In this document: positions 21,729 to 32,507 of the stretch, one piece after another
How positions within the stretch are numbered: the stretch's first letter is position 1
How the letters are laid out: the number at the start of each line of letters is the position of its first letter
Assembly: GCF_036884655.1 (NCBI RefSeq)
Contig: NC_088340.1
Span: 1,440,001-1,504,000, forward strand
Origin: Musa acuminata AAA Group
Lineage: Eukaryota > Streptophyta > Magnoliopsida > Zingiberales > Musaceae
Direction of reading: 5' to 3'
DNA: 64,000 bases
Program-made: the position numbers and the translations under genes
The notes under the pieces: model-generated
Seen by the model: the letters and a program-made list of their open reading frames with translations, nothing else
The model's database searches: none
Told to the model about the DNA's origin: nothing

Positions 21729-22769
21729 TCAGTTCTGAATAGCTTTCTCGAGAACCATCCTCAAGCGACGAGCCAAGACGTCCATCTCAGCGACGCGCTG
21801 CTCCTGCCATCTCTTTTCCAGGTCATTCCCCTGGCAACCGAGCCCCTGGCTGGCCGCCGTCACCTTGAGCTCTGCAAGGCACGCATCAAACACACTTAAG
21901 ACAATTTTCGCCATCAGATGCCTTGTCTCATCCTTGCCCACAGCAGCCTCATCGGCACCCATCCCAGGCGGCAGAGGCTCCTTCCCCAACTTTAATCCAA
22001 GGTGTGCTGCGTTCGTGGAGGTGCTGGCAGCGGTACAGCCCACCTTTTCGTCAGTAGGAGGAAACAGGGCCGGGGGAGGCGGCAATGTTGCAACAGGCAC
22101 GGGAGAAGGAGGGGCGGGCAGGGGAGACAGGACGTCCTGGCCGGAGGGGGGTCGGGGATTGGGGCGGCGGCGCTTGTTGCCGCCGCCGCCGGGGGCGAGG
22201 ACGTCGGGGGCGGAGAATGGGGAGGAGGCGGCGTAGGACGGGTGCCAGAGGCGGTTGCAGAGGTGGAGGACATCGCGGTCGTGGGGGGCGAGGCGTGCGG
22301 GGTCATGGCCACGGGCGACGCGGGCGGACGTGACGCGGAACTTCTTGCGAAGGCGGCGGAGCTTCTCAGAGAGCTGCGACCGGGTATAGGGCTGGGGCAT
22401 GGACTCGGAGAAGCGGTCGAAGAAGAGGTTGAGGTCACGCGGGAAGACCAGACCCTGCGACCAGCAGCCCAGGAGGCCCTGGAGGAAGCGGATCTCCTCC
22501 GACTCCGACCACACGCGCTGGAACCGGAAGGGAGCAGCTGCGGCGGATCGCACGTCGATCTGGTCGCCGGCGGAAGCCGCTGCCGCTTCGAAATCGTCGT
22601 CATCATCCTCATCGAAGCCGTGATCGGCGGCGATCGGTGGACCGGGGGAGGGAATAGGCGTCGGATGGGGTGCCTTCTTGCGCTTGATGGGGAGTTTGCG
22701 CGGGGGATCGGCAGCAGCAGGAGCGGCAGGTGGGGATGGTTCGATGTGGGTTGGGGTCGAGGCCGCCAT
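21729..22769 (-). CDS. GLABROUS1 enhancer-binding protein (GeBP/storekeeper) family transcription factor
   Basis: This is a single exon of 346 residues, as is usual for the family. The N-terminal 80 residues are Pro/Ala-rich with a basic KRKK patch (possible nuclear signal) and an acidic run EDDDDDF. The DUF573 DNA-binding domain spans about 82-180 and shows the family landmarks FQRVWSESEE, FLQGL, LNLFFDRF and QLSEKLRRLRKKF. A Pro-rich linker follows, then a C-terminal helical region (about 280-346) with KRWQEQRVAEMDVLARRLRMVLEKA, which fits the leucine-zipper-like dimerisation segment. Family members regulate trichome, cytokinin and stress genes, but the specific target here is unknown. The ATG at 22769 is in good context (gccgccATGG on the minus strand). 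A telo-box lies about 145 bp upstream. Confidence 0.9.
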   Translation of the reverse strand: MAASTPTHIEPSPPAAPAAADPPRKLPIKRKKAPHPTPIPSPGPPIAADHGFDEDDDDDFEAAAASAGDQIDVRSAAAAPFRFQRVWSESEEIRFLQGLLGCWSQGLVFPRDLNLFFDRFSESMPQPYTRSQLSEKLRRLRKKFRVTSARVARGHDPARLAPHDRDVLHLCNRLWHPSYAASSPFSAPDVLAPGGGGNKRRRPNPRPPSGQDVLSPLPAPPSPVPVATLPPPPALFPPTDEKVGCTAASTSTNAAHLGLKLGKEPLPPGMGADEAAVGKDETRHLMAKIVLSVFDACLAELKVTAASQGLGCQGNDLEKRWQEQRVAEMDVLARRLRMVLEKAIQN

Positions 22770-22910
22770 GGAGGACGGATCCGGGGCTCGCTCGATCGCG
22801 CCCTCTCGTGATCAGTGCGGCGAAGAGATGGGTTGAGGTTGGATTCCCCCAATTCGCAGGAGACGAGACGATCGAGCGAGGAGTGCGGGTTGGAACGGGA
22901 AGAACAGGAG

Positions 22911-22920
22911 GGTTAGGGTT
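22911..22920 (-). promoter_or_regulatory. Telo-box upstream of the GeBP-type gene
   Basis: The plus strand reads ggttagggtt, so the gene strand reads aaccctaacc. This interstitial telomere motif is common just upstream of plant genes expressed in dividing cells. It is assigned by sequence and position only. Confidence 0.5.
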
Positions 22921-22949
22921 ATCTGATCTGGTGGAGGCGATTACGGGTT

Positions 22950-23600
22950 CTGTTCGCGTCACAGAACATCAAAATTCGTGCTTTCATGTGTGATCGGTCG
23001 ACTTATGGTCGAGATCAGGATGATGGAGTTTTATTGGGTGGGGGGTTGTATCGGGTCGGATCTACTAGGATCCAAGTTAAATGAGAAAAGTAAAGGATCC
23101 GCACGTGTGGATCTCAGTTTCCATCTCCATCCAATTAGCTTACTGGAGAGATGCTAATTTATGTTTGTTTATTTATTATTATTCTTTAATTATGCCCATT
23201 ATTTTTTGATTGGTTTTAATTATTTTTTATATTTATCGGATATCATACAATTTAATTCTTTGTTTGATTTTGAAAGAATTTTGAAAATTCTTCTTCGAAC
23301 ACAAGCAATATTAACAAAAAAATCTTCTTCAATTTCATGCATATAAAAAATAAATATTATGTCTTGGAGAATAGATCCAACTGTGTACCTTAAGAATATG
23401 TCAGTAAATGTACGATATAATTTATTTTTATTTTTTGAGTTTTTATTTCAATAAGACTTATTGAATGAGAAGTTACTCTGTAAATAAAATGAATCTAATT
23501 TCTTATATGCTCTAGCTCGAATTAAAGAAAATTATTTGTACTCACACACCAAATTATAAAATATATATTATTTTTTTATTTTTATTTGTTCTTTCAAATA
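22950..23600. other. AT-rich spacer between the GeBP-type gene and a copia element
   Basis: No gene. The base composition falls sharply from the GC-rich GeBP leader to very AT-rich sequence after about 23150. Confidence 0.4.
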
Positions 23601-26600
23601 TAAATTTCTTATTGATTGATATTATTTATTGAGATATATATTGAGAAAGAGATTTTTCTCCGTACCCAAATTATGAAATCAAATCATATGCTCTGTGATT
23701 CATTCTTAAATCATAGATTGATTAATGATGTAAGTATATAAAGAATGTAAAATTATCATTTTATATTTGTCTCTATAATTATTTTCTATCATGCTTCCTA
23801 TAAAATTAAGTTTTCTTTAAGGATATCAATCTTGGATCGAAATAACTAAAATATCTTATAAGCGATAGATTTTGTGAGGAAATATGCTATTTGGTTTGAG
23901 GTGTGGACATGAGAAACATGTAATTCACGTTGATAATTTGATCTATAATAAAGTAAAAATTAATTATAATATATTTTATGTGTGAATGAAATACTGGGTT
24001 GATGCATAAGTATGTAGTACCGACATTATCATAGTATATTGTAGGAGTAGATTGGGAGGTAATGTTAAGTTTATATAACAGATTGGTAATTCATTTGAGT
24101 TCTATATCATTGGTGGTAATGACTCAGTATCCAACTTAAGCGGTATATTATACGATTGTGTTATGTTTCTTAGAACTCTAACCGGTCAGATTTGCTCCAA
24201 AAAAGATAATATAGATTGATGTAGATGTTCTATCAACAATGTTGCTACCCAATGATGAGTGTTTATGAAGATGAAGTCTATGATTGAGAGTCTATTTAAG
24301 ATATTGTTGAACATATTTTACTGTATACTAATGCGAGTAGAAGGTTGATGTATGAATTATGATAATTTGTTGATGGCAAAATGAAATGTTTGAACATGTG
24401 AGATAAATACTATAAGGAACCAAGCACTTGTCGATGCTATGTGAGATCCATAGTAAGATTATCATCATGTAATTTGAGTAACTCAGTGGTGGAGAGTATA
24501 ATAGAGGTTTCTTTGGTATTCTACATATTCATTTTTTATAATAGATCTCGAATGTACTTTTTTTTAGATAGAAAACATCCGGAAGATATGTACGATACTT
24601 CCACTCCCAAAAAATAACTTAAGATTCCTAGGTATTTTATAGAGAATCAATCTGCCAATTGCTGAAAGAATTACTTGATCTCCATAGAATTATTATCTAT
24701 GATGATAATGTCATCCATATAGATCACTAGATATATAATATATCACTTTTGTTATCGTATGAATAAAAAGGTATCAAACTTATAGTTGATGAAGTTGACA
24801 CATAAAAAACGAGCCAAGTTTAATATATTAGGATCTTGGGGCTTGGGCAAAGTCTATAAATAACTTTTCATAGTGTACAAACATGGTTTATATGTTGAGG
24901 ATCGATGAAGCCATGAGATTGTTGCATAAAGACATCTTTAATTAAAGTCTACTGTAAAAAAATATTATTAATATCTAGTTGGTGTACATGCTAACCTTGA
25001 GTGATAGTCAAGCTCAAGATGAATCAAATTATCATTGGTTTAACAACTAAACTGAAGGTCTCTATGAAATCAATAATTGATTGTTAGTAAAATCCTTTAG
25101 CCACTATATATGTTTTATATCTAATAATGGATCCATTTGGGTTCTACTTAATTTGAAATATTCACTTATACTTAATGACATTTTGTGAGGTAATATTGTA
25201 TAAGAGTCCATGGAGTTAGACATTATATTTCTCATATATAGCTTTGCAGTAGTGTGGAGACTTTTAAGTTTAGATGATGATTGTCGATTCAGTAGGATCA
25301 AATGGAGAGCTTATAGTAGCATGAAGATTAAGGATTTGACATAATATAAATATATCAATTTTGGAGCTTATTGTCATGTGATATTCAGGCCCGATGGTAT
25401 TATTGGGTTGTATTGAAGGTATAAGAATTAGTGAAGAGTTAGTAACACTAGACTGATGCACTTCAATATCACTTAGTCGAGGGAAGGACAAATACATCAT
25501 TTAGTATGCCAAGGGTGTTGCTTCGTTAGATATTATAGAGTAAGTTAGTGGAGAGATAGATGGAAAAATTATAAGGGGGGAGGTGTTGTTGAACTTGAGT
25601 AATAAGAAAATACATGTGTAGAGTAGAACTACTAGTTGAAGTTATTTCCTAAGTTGTGTGGGTTGAAGTTGCCACCGCGGTTGGAGAGTTGCTAGTATAA
25701 TGGAGGATGATGATTCTATATATTACCCATATGTCCAAGAGGCAACTTATTTGATCATTTATTGAATTTCTTATTTCTTTGATTGTCTTTTTCTTTGAAA
25801 TTTTGATTGAATTGAGCTACGATAGTTAGTATTATCTTCTTCTCTTCTCGTTTTAGATATGCTTTATGATTAATCAATTTGTTATATAGTTCTTCATATA
25901 ATATTGGTAAGTTACGAATTACTATCGCTAGTTCTTTATACTCATATTCTAAGTCATATGAATAATATTTTTTTTAAAGTCAAATCATCTATAATAACTT
26001 TTAGATTTTTATATATAATCAATAATAGTACTTTTTTGTGTTATTTGTTAGGAATGAGGTCGGGACTAAGAGGGGGGGGGAGGTGAATTAGTGCAGCGGT
26101 AAAATCACATCTTCAAAAACCTTCGTACGTTGAAAATCGATTCTTTAGAAACTTAACTTGAAACACGTTCGTAAATGAATTGAAGACAGTAAGCAATTAA
26201 ATAGGTTTGTAGTAAGTAAATGGCAAGAAGTAAATGGAAACCAAAGAACACACCAATTTTATAGTGGTTTGGTCAACGTGACCTATATTCACTTTTGGCT
26301 TCCTCCTCTGACGAGGTCACCAGCGTCCACAAGAGGTCTTTCTTCAATAGGCGAAGACCAACCACCTTTTACATCCCTCTTCTCCTTTTCACGGGTTTAG
26401 GAGACAACCCTTACAAGCACTCACACTCCTCTTGCATAATTTTAAACTTAGAGTGGATGAGGGAATTTCTAAAGAGATTGTAGCAATATTTTCTCACTTT
26501 TGAATACTCTATGCTTGTGTGTGTTAATCAAGGATGAGAGAGGTATTTATAGGCTTCAAGTTGATTCAAACTTGGAGCCTAAAAATTTCCCATCCCGGGT

Positions 26601-28190
26601 TTCCCGAGCACGGGCGATACCACTGGCTGATATAGTCTCGAAGACTGTGCCATGATGGTGAGACTTCTTAGGGCACTGTTTGGGCCTCTTATTGGGCCCA
26701 ACATAGTCTTTACATGGGCCTAGCTTGCCTCTAATTGGGTTGGCCCAAATCTAAACCTAATTACGTGCTAACTACGAAATCTAAGACATAATTTGAGCTA
26801 AACAAGTCCGTAAGTCTATTCTTCCGGCAAGCTTCCGGTGATCTCTCGGCAATGTTCCGGCAGACTCTCGGCAAGCTCCGAGATTTCTCGGTTGATTCTG
26901 CTAGAATTTCTGACGAACGTATGGACTTCCGACGAACTCTCGAACTCCCAACGAAATCGCGTCTTTGACTCCGGGACTTCATTTTTGCTTCATGCCTTGC
27001 TATCGTAGTTAATCCTGCACATGTAAAATATACTTCAATCTAGATAATTAATACTAAGCATTAATTATGTTGTCTGGCATGTCATTGGTCCCTCGACGCT
27101 TCGTCCGATTCTTCGGTGCATCATCCTCTCTTACGGCCTATTGTCTAATTGGCCAGTTGACTCCGCAACTTTGATATCCTTAGCGCAATATATGCTCTTC
27201 TTGGCCCGATGCCCGAATCCATGGCTCGAAGCCTTCTGTTGATACGTTGACCGATCCTCCGGCCTGACGTCCAATCTTTTGACATGTTTTCCTCCGGCAC
27301 AACATAATTCTTCCTACTTTAATTGTCTCATCCTGATTAAAGCATCCGGCATCACTCAAAACGTAAATTAAAATCATAAACAATTATCAATTGGTTTAAT
27401 CATCAAAATACGAGATTCAATATTATTTTTATTAGAGTAGATAAAATACTTTGCATGCGAGTGTGAGAGCGATTGGCGAGGGTGGTTTGTAACTTAGACC
27501 ATGCTTCAGTTATAGTGCTGCATGAAAAGATTAGAGGTGCTATGGAGCTAGTGACTAAGGCTTAATTATAAGTAATGATGGTGCAATCGAGAGGATGGTG
27601 GAAGGCAATGGACTATTGTCGAAAACTCGATTGTGAATCCGAGACACCAATGAGTTTAATGGTTGATGATAAGGGAACGAGGATGCAAGTGAAGATGTTG
27701 GGTAATAAGCATTAGTATAGGAGAAAGGGAAAAGTCGTCAAGCAGAACTAAATAACAATGGAGAATCGTTAGAGAAGTAGGTTGATAGGAGGGATATTTT
27801 GTAGAGTAGATCACACTAGGAGATTAATAGGGAGAAGTTATGTGTCTTCGACTTGGATGCAATGCTATAATTCAAAAATGAGAAATAAAAATCAAGTGTT
27901 ATAAATCAAGGGAAAGGGAGGAAGAGGAATAATGGTCACAAATAGATTAGAAATAGTGAGAAAGAGAGAGCCAGAAAGGATAATTTTTGGTTGAAGCAAG
28001 AGTGCTATGGTACCATAATGAATTAATGAATTTATTGTGAAAGGGATTATATCATATGTGTATTTATACATATATTGAAAAAAAAAGTTTCTTAATTATA
28101 CACCGATTGATCCTTAAATAATAGATTGATCGAGGATTATAACATATAAAGAATATAAAATTATTATTTTATATTTGCTATTATCATGAT
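23600..28190 (-). mobile_element. Degraded Ty1/copia retrotransposon, minus orientation, interrupted
   Basis: Reading the minus strand near 24730-24560 gives LVIYMDDIIII, the copia reverse-transcriptase YxDD box, and then KYLGILSYFLGVEV, the motif that always follows it. In-frame stops show it is dead. Weakly similar ends in direct orientation (about 23640-23773 and 28075-28187, both with taaat.atagattgat and a tataaagaat.taaaatta block) look like remains of LTRs. A primer-binding site fits at 28015-28004, where the minus strand reads TGGTACCATAGC; ten of its twelve bases agree with the initiator-methionine tRNA site TGGTATCAGAGC. Together these make one element of about 3.2 kb plus a later insertion at 26046-27422. 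The outer limits are approximate. Confidence 0.78.
26046..27422. mobile_element. Solo-LTR-like insertion with 5-bp target duplication TTATT
   Basis: A 1377-bp block begins TGTTAGGAATGAGG and ends GAGATTCAATA, a form of the usual TG...CA ends with one change. It is flanked by identical ttatt at 26041-26045 and 27423-27427. The GC content and style differ from the surrounding copia element, which it interrupts. There is no coding sequence, primer site or second LTR, so a solo LTR left by unequal recombination fits best; a non-autonomous LTR element is the alternative. Confidence 0.75.
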
Positions 28191-29140
28191 CTTTTAGCAG
28201 GTAGATACTTGACGTTGAAGTTATAGTGCCATTTTACATGCACTATATTAAGACACTATTATGAGCAATATAACATACAGCGATGATTAACTAAAGTAGA
28301 TGATATAAGTAATAAAACATATGAACAATAAGTATCCTATTAACTAATGTATAATCCATATCTTACAAGTACGTACTCGACACCTCATCACCATCCACGC
28401 CATTCATTAACCCTATCACCTTATAATGTGAGGATATATCATCAGCATTCGAGTTTCTGATCGAATCCTCCCTCATCATAATTAATCAAAATTTCGGATA
28501 CAAAGCTTGTCGATCGATCGGACATAAAACTTGAATCCTACTAAATCCGTAGTTACTCGACCAACAGGTACGACCTCAATGCATGCGAGAAGGCAGCTCC
28601 TCTGTGTCGCCACAAACACACACACACGCAGAGCTTGTTATTTTCCCAAGACAAGACAACACACACATAAAGAACGAACACGAGGGGCAGTAGGGAGAGC
28701 ATGTGGTCTTCTCTACGCCATATCGCGAAGACTCCATCATGGGAGACGAAGCACGCACGCATGCCCACTGCGTAGCTCGGCGTTTGATCCCATGTTTAAG
28801 GGGGGCAATTCAATACTGTTGTTTCCTCGGCATGGGAGTGAGTGCTCGCATTTAGATTAAGTCCTATGTTTTTATTGCCCTCTAATGGCGATGATGATGA
28901 TGAAGTAATAAAACCTTATGTAACATCATCTTACTACTGCTTCATAAATTATTTCTTGTTTTCTATGATACTAATGCGTTTTGTGTTTGCATTGTCTTCA
29001 TCTACGTATGATTTGATACTATTTGGCAATAGTTTTGTTGATGAAAGATGGATCGAGAGTGGTGATCACCAAAGTGTATCCTTGTGAATCTAATAAGTCT
29101 ATTGCAAGCATTTGATTAGCCTAAAAGTGCAAATCATTCA
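28190..29140. other. Intergenic spacer
   Basis: AT-rich sequence with an (AC)n-like patch near 28617-28630. I see only short chance frames and no known gene. Confidence 0.4.
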
Positions 29141-31307
29141 CAACTTATTGTACAAACTCTGTGCTCCAAAAGGCAGCTTTGCATGCTCTTTTGCTCCAAC
29201 GCAATGAGCTGAAGCCATAATTAGTTCCATTATACTGCTCGAAGACCTCGCCACACAATGGCAAAAAGAGCAGGGATGGTGGGGTGGGGGGCTTCAGAGA
29301 TGAGCTCATTGGCTGCAGCTTTCGCGGAGTCCCATGGCGCCCATGGCACCGTACGCCTGCGCCTCCTCGTCCCGGCAACGCGTGCAGCCATGCCCGCCCC
29401 CTTTGCGCTTCGGGGGGAGGGGGGGAGGGGAAGACCCTCGCACACATGACCTCACCATGTGCGCCACTGATGGCCGCGCAGCATCCGCTCCCTCCCATGG
29501 GATTCGGCCTCTCTGCTGAGGACAAGAGCAAGCCTGCCCTCCTCCCGAAGAAACGGATTGGTTTGTAGTGTTGCTGCCATTATTACGGCATGCATGCTCT
29601 CATGTGCCATCTCCTATCTCCGTCCCCGACCTTGCTTTCTGCTCAAGTGATTTGTTTTCAGTGTTGCTTACCTTGTGGTTTGGACCTTCGCGTACACACT
29701 CTAATCATTTGTTTATCAGCCAAATCCCTTCATCTTCTTGCACTTATTATGGAGCAATTGCTTTCTCTGCATGTAGCTCCGATGGTGAGGAAAGCAGATA
29801 AGCGTTCGATGGTCATTCAATTCACTGCACATCCCGCATTCTTAGTGTCCAAACCTCTCACATACCAGTCAGTATAACGGGGACAAAACCAGTAATGCAG
29901 ACACACAGACACTGCTGTCGATGCTGAGGTAAATGGTTTGGCCATCCTGACCTGATTCTGAGGACTTGTACTACATAATTCTACAATACTACATATAATA
30001 ATAGGTAGGTCTTCATAGTTTACTCCTGCCATTTGTAGCCACTGTCTGGGGCATCTTTTCCCTCATGCACCTGAACTGCAAAGTCTAGCAGTGGGATTTG
30101 TTTGGCATGCCTGAGGAGCCTACTAAAATATTCACTCGGAGACCCTTAAATACTTCACATGCTTCATGCCTCACCAGACTCGGAAGCAGAGGGTTGTTGT
30201 GGCTCTGTCCAGAGGAACACAGTGGCCTGAGAAATCCAGGAGCAGACCAAGAGCTTCAGCTTCTCATTGATTGCAGCTATAGCTTTGTCACAGGTTAGGG
30301 TCCATACTTGTCATCTCTGCTTCTTCTCTTTTGTCAGCCATCAGCTCTGCAGTTCTCTCTTGGCTTCCTCTGATTGCTTCATATTGTGATGATAGTTGGC
30401 ATTTTAAGCCAATAGTGAATTTATTGCACCCATTATATGCTGTGGAGATTTTGCATTGTGATATCTCATGCGGCTAGCTAGTTTTTCTCATTTGAGTTTG
30501 TCATGCTTATGTCCACACCCACCAAAACATTGCTCTTCTTTTTTGAGATTGTTCATATCGAGTCTTTTGAGATAGACATGCAAAGAAATATAATAAAATC
30601 ATCATTGCTGTACTTTCAACTTTTTCTTTTCTTATTTTAAAAGTCAACTTTGTCCAACTATTGGTACTTATTTGCCAAGAGGATTAGATAAACTTCTGAA
30701 AAATCTGACAAATGGGAGCTACTCCTTCCATCAAATGAAGATGACTTGAATAACATTTGAATTGCATGAGTGAGACCTTCATGTGAAGATCTTGATGATG
30801 TGCAGTAGCAGGTAGAGTTTTCCAATACCCCCATTCTACAAATGACCTTTCAAAATCACTCCTACTTTTAATAGGTTGTAGAAACAGCTTATCTTTTCTA
30901 AGAGATGGTGGGTTATGATCTAAAACTCAAAGCAGTGTCAAATATTCCATCACATTGATTTGATCATTCCATGCAAGAGCACACTGTCACTGAGTCCCTG
31001 CAATTCTTCAGCTATATACTTCACTAGTGAGACAAAATATTATTTTTCTTTCTGTACTGTTTCATGCAGTTGTGGAATATGTGATTAATGTTCATCAGAT
31101 GACAACTTCCATTGAAAATAATCAATCGATTACAGACTGTGATGTGGAATATGTGCAGAGATAAAACCCACTTCTTTTTTCCATTGATAGATTCTGAGCA
31201 TAACTCAACAAATTGGTAAAGAAACAGAGAGTGACCAGAACTTGTTGCTTTGCAGTTTAAAAGAACAAATCTTATTGAAGTCATATCGATCGCAAGACAA
31301 TCATCCA
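29140..31307 (+). promoter_or_regulatory. Upstream region and likely 5' leader with a leader intron for the DUF863-like gene
   Basis: A GC-rich island at 29260-29550 contrasts with its AT-rich surroundings and could be the promoter or first leader exon. A donor CACAG/GTTAGG at 30293 and an acceptor ttgctttgcag at 31255 would remove a 962-bp leader intron, placing 52 bp of leader before the ATG at 31308. Both sites are good by eye, but no transcript evidence is available from sequence alone. Several short open frames on both strands here look like chance. Confidence 0.4.
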
Positions 31308-31966
31308 ATGGAGAGGTTTCTGAGGAAGTATGACAAAGAGTGCATGAAGATGATGCTGCTGAAGCATGAAGAGACCTTCAGGCAACAGGTAGGCTTCCAG
31401 CATCTGATCCTTCCTCCTCCTTCAACCATTTCAATCACTAACATCTGATTCTTTACCAGGTGCAGGAGCTCCATCGCTTGTATAGAGTACAGAAGCTTCT
31501 GATGACGGACGTCAAGATCAAACAGAGCTTTGCTGACTGCACTCAGTATCATGTTGGTGGAGGAAAGGATGCAGCAGATTCATGTGTACCAAGTAGCAGC
31601 CACCGCGACCGGCGTCGGCGGCGGCGTCGGGTGCTCAATCTTGAGCTTCCAGCAGACGAATACATCGAAAGAGCTGGAGAAGATGCAATGCTGGAGGTAG
31701 AGCAGGAGGGTGACATAGAGCTGACACTGGCTACAGGAAGCAGCAGCTGGAGGAAGAGAGAGGAGACATCCCTCACTTGTGATTCCGTAGCAAGTGTCTC
31801 CTCATCATCGACCGAGTCTGGAGGTCTGAAGTTGAGTGGCCATGGATGGGAACTACAGCAGGTGGGGGATGTAAACATCAGCTATGAATTGGGAGGAGGA
31901 CTGAGAGAGGACAGGCTGCAGCAGCCATCCTGGCACTTGCAGTGTTTGAGTCTTAGGATGACTTGA
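31308..31966 (+). CDS. Small DUF863-like protein of unknown function
   Basis: The exons are 31308-31388 and 31460-31966, separated by a 71-bp intron (CAG/GTAGGC ... ttaccag/GTGCAG) in phase 0; they encode 195 residues. The N-terminus (MERFLRKYDKECMKMMLLKHEETFRQQ then VQELHRLYRVQKLLM after the junction) matches the signature found at the start of plant DUF863 proteins: a Tyr-Asp-Lys-Glu-based segment, a His-Glu pair and the VxELHRLYRxQK motif. It is predicted to form a helix or coiled coil. The rest has a basic run RDRRRRRRR (possible nuclear signal), a short LNLELPADE block and an acidic/Ser-rich segment with DIELTLATGSS. That last segment resembles the EAR-like LxLxL type only loosely. The protein is much shorter than typical DUF863 members. 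The function is not known. Confidence 0.75.
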
Positions 31967-32507
31967 TGTGAGCTTCTCACACTCTTGCATGTTTCCTCCA
32001 CTTCAGTAGTCAATGCAGATCAGTTGTTTTCTTTTTTTGGGATGCATGAGAACCTCAAAATCTAGTATAATTTCATAGAATTACAAGAACTTACTCCACC
32101 ACGTTTGAGGTCTTCTTTTCTTTAATTTAGTTCGATCATATTATTATTCCCTATCCTATCCTTAAGTTGATTGATTTGGTGGTGTGAAGAGTAAGCTTCA
32201 TTTCCAATGTAAAATTAGACATTTATGAAACTCAACAAATAAGTACAAATACAAAAATAAGATCATAATATCTTAATTATTTAAGATCGATTATATGAAT
32301 ATTTTATCATTCTTTTCGAATTCGAATGAATTATATATAGATATCTTAATTATTTAAATTTTAGATAAATTATTTTTAGTGGGATGAGTTGTGAGACAAA
32401 ATAATTATTATATGAATCAAAATTATTTTAGTATTGTAATAAAACTTAATGTATATAATCTTATTTTTATGTATGAAGAAATTATTTTAGATATTAAAAA
32501 ATGGCTC
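31967..32507. other. 3' flank of the DUF863-like gene and AT-rich spacer
   Basis: Likely 3' UTR for the first 150-250 bp, then strongly AT-rich spacer. No gene is seen. Confidence 0.4.

Noticed and set aside
22002..22811. Gly/Arg-rich plus-strand frame of 269 codons
   Set aside because: It is antisense to the GeBP-type gene, low in complexity and lacks any domain.
29145..29568. Overlapping open frames on both strands in a GC island
   Set aside because: Translations show no known motif, and frames on both strands are open to a similar degree, as expected for GC-rich promoter sequence.
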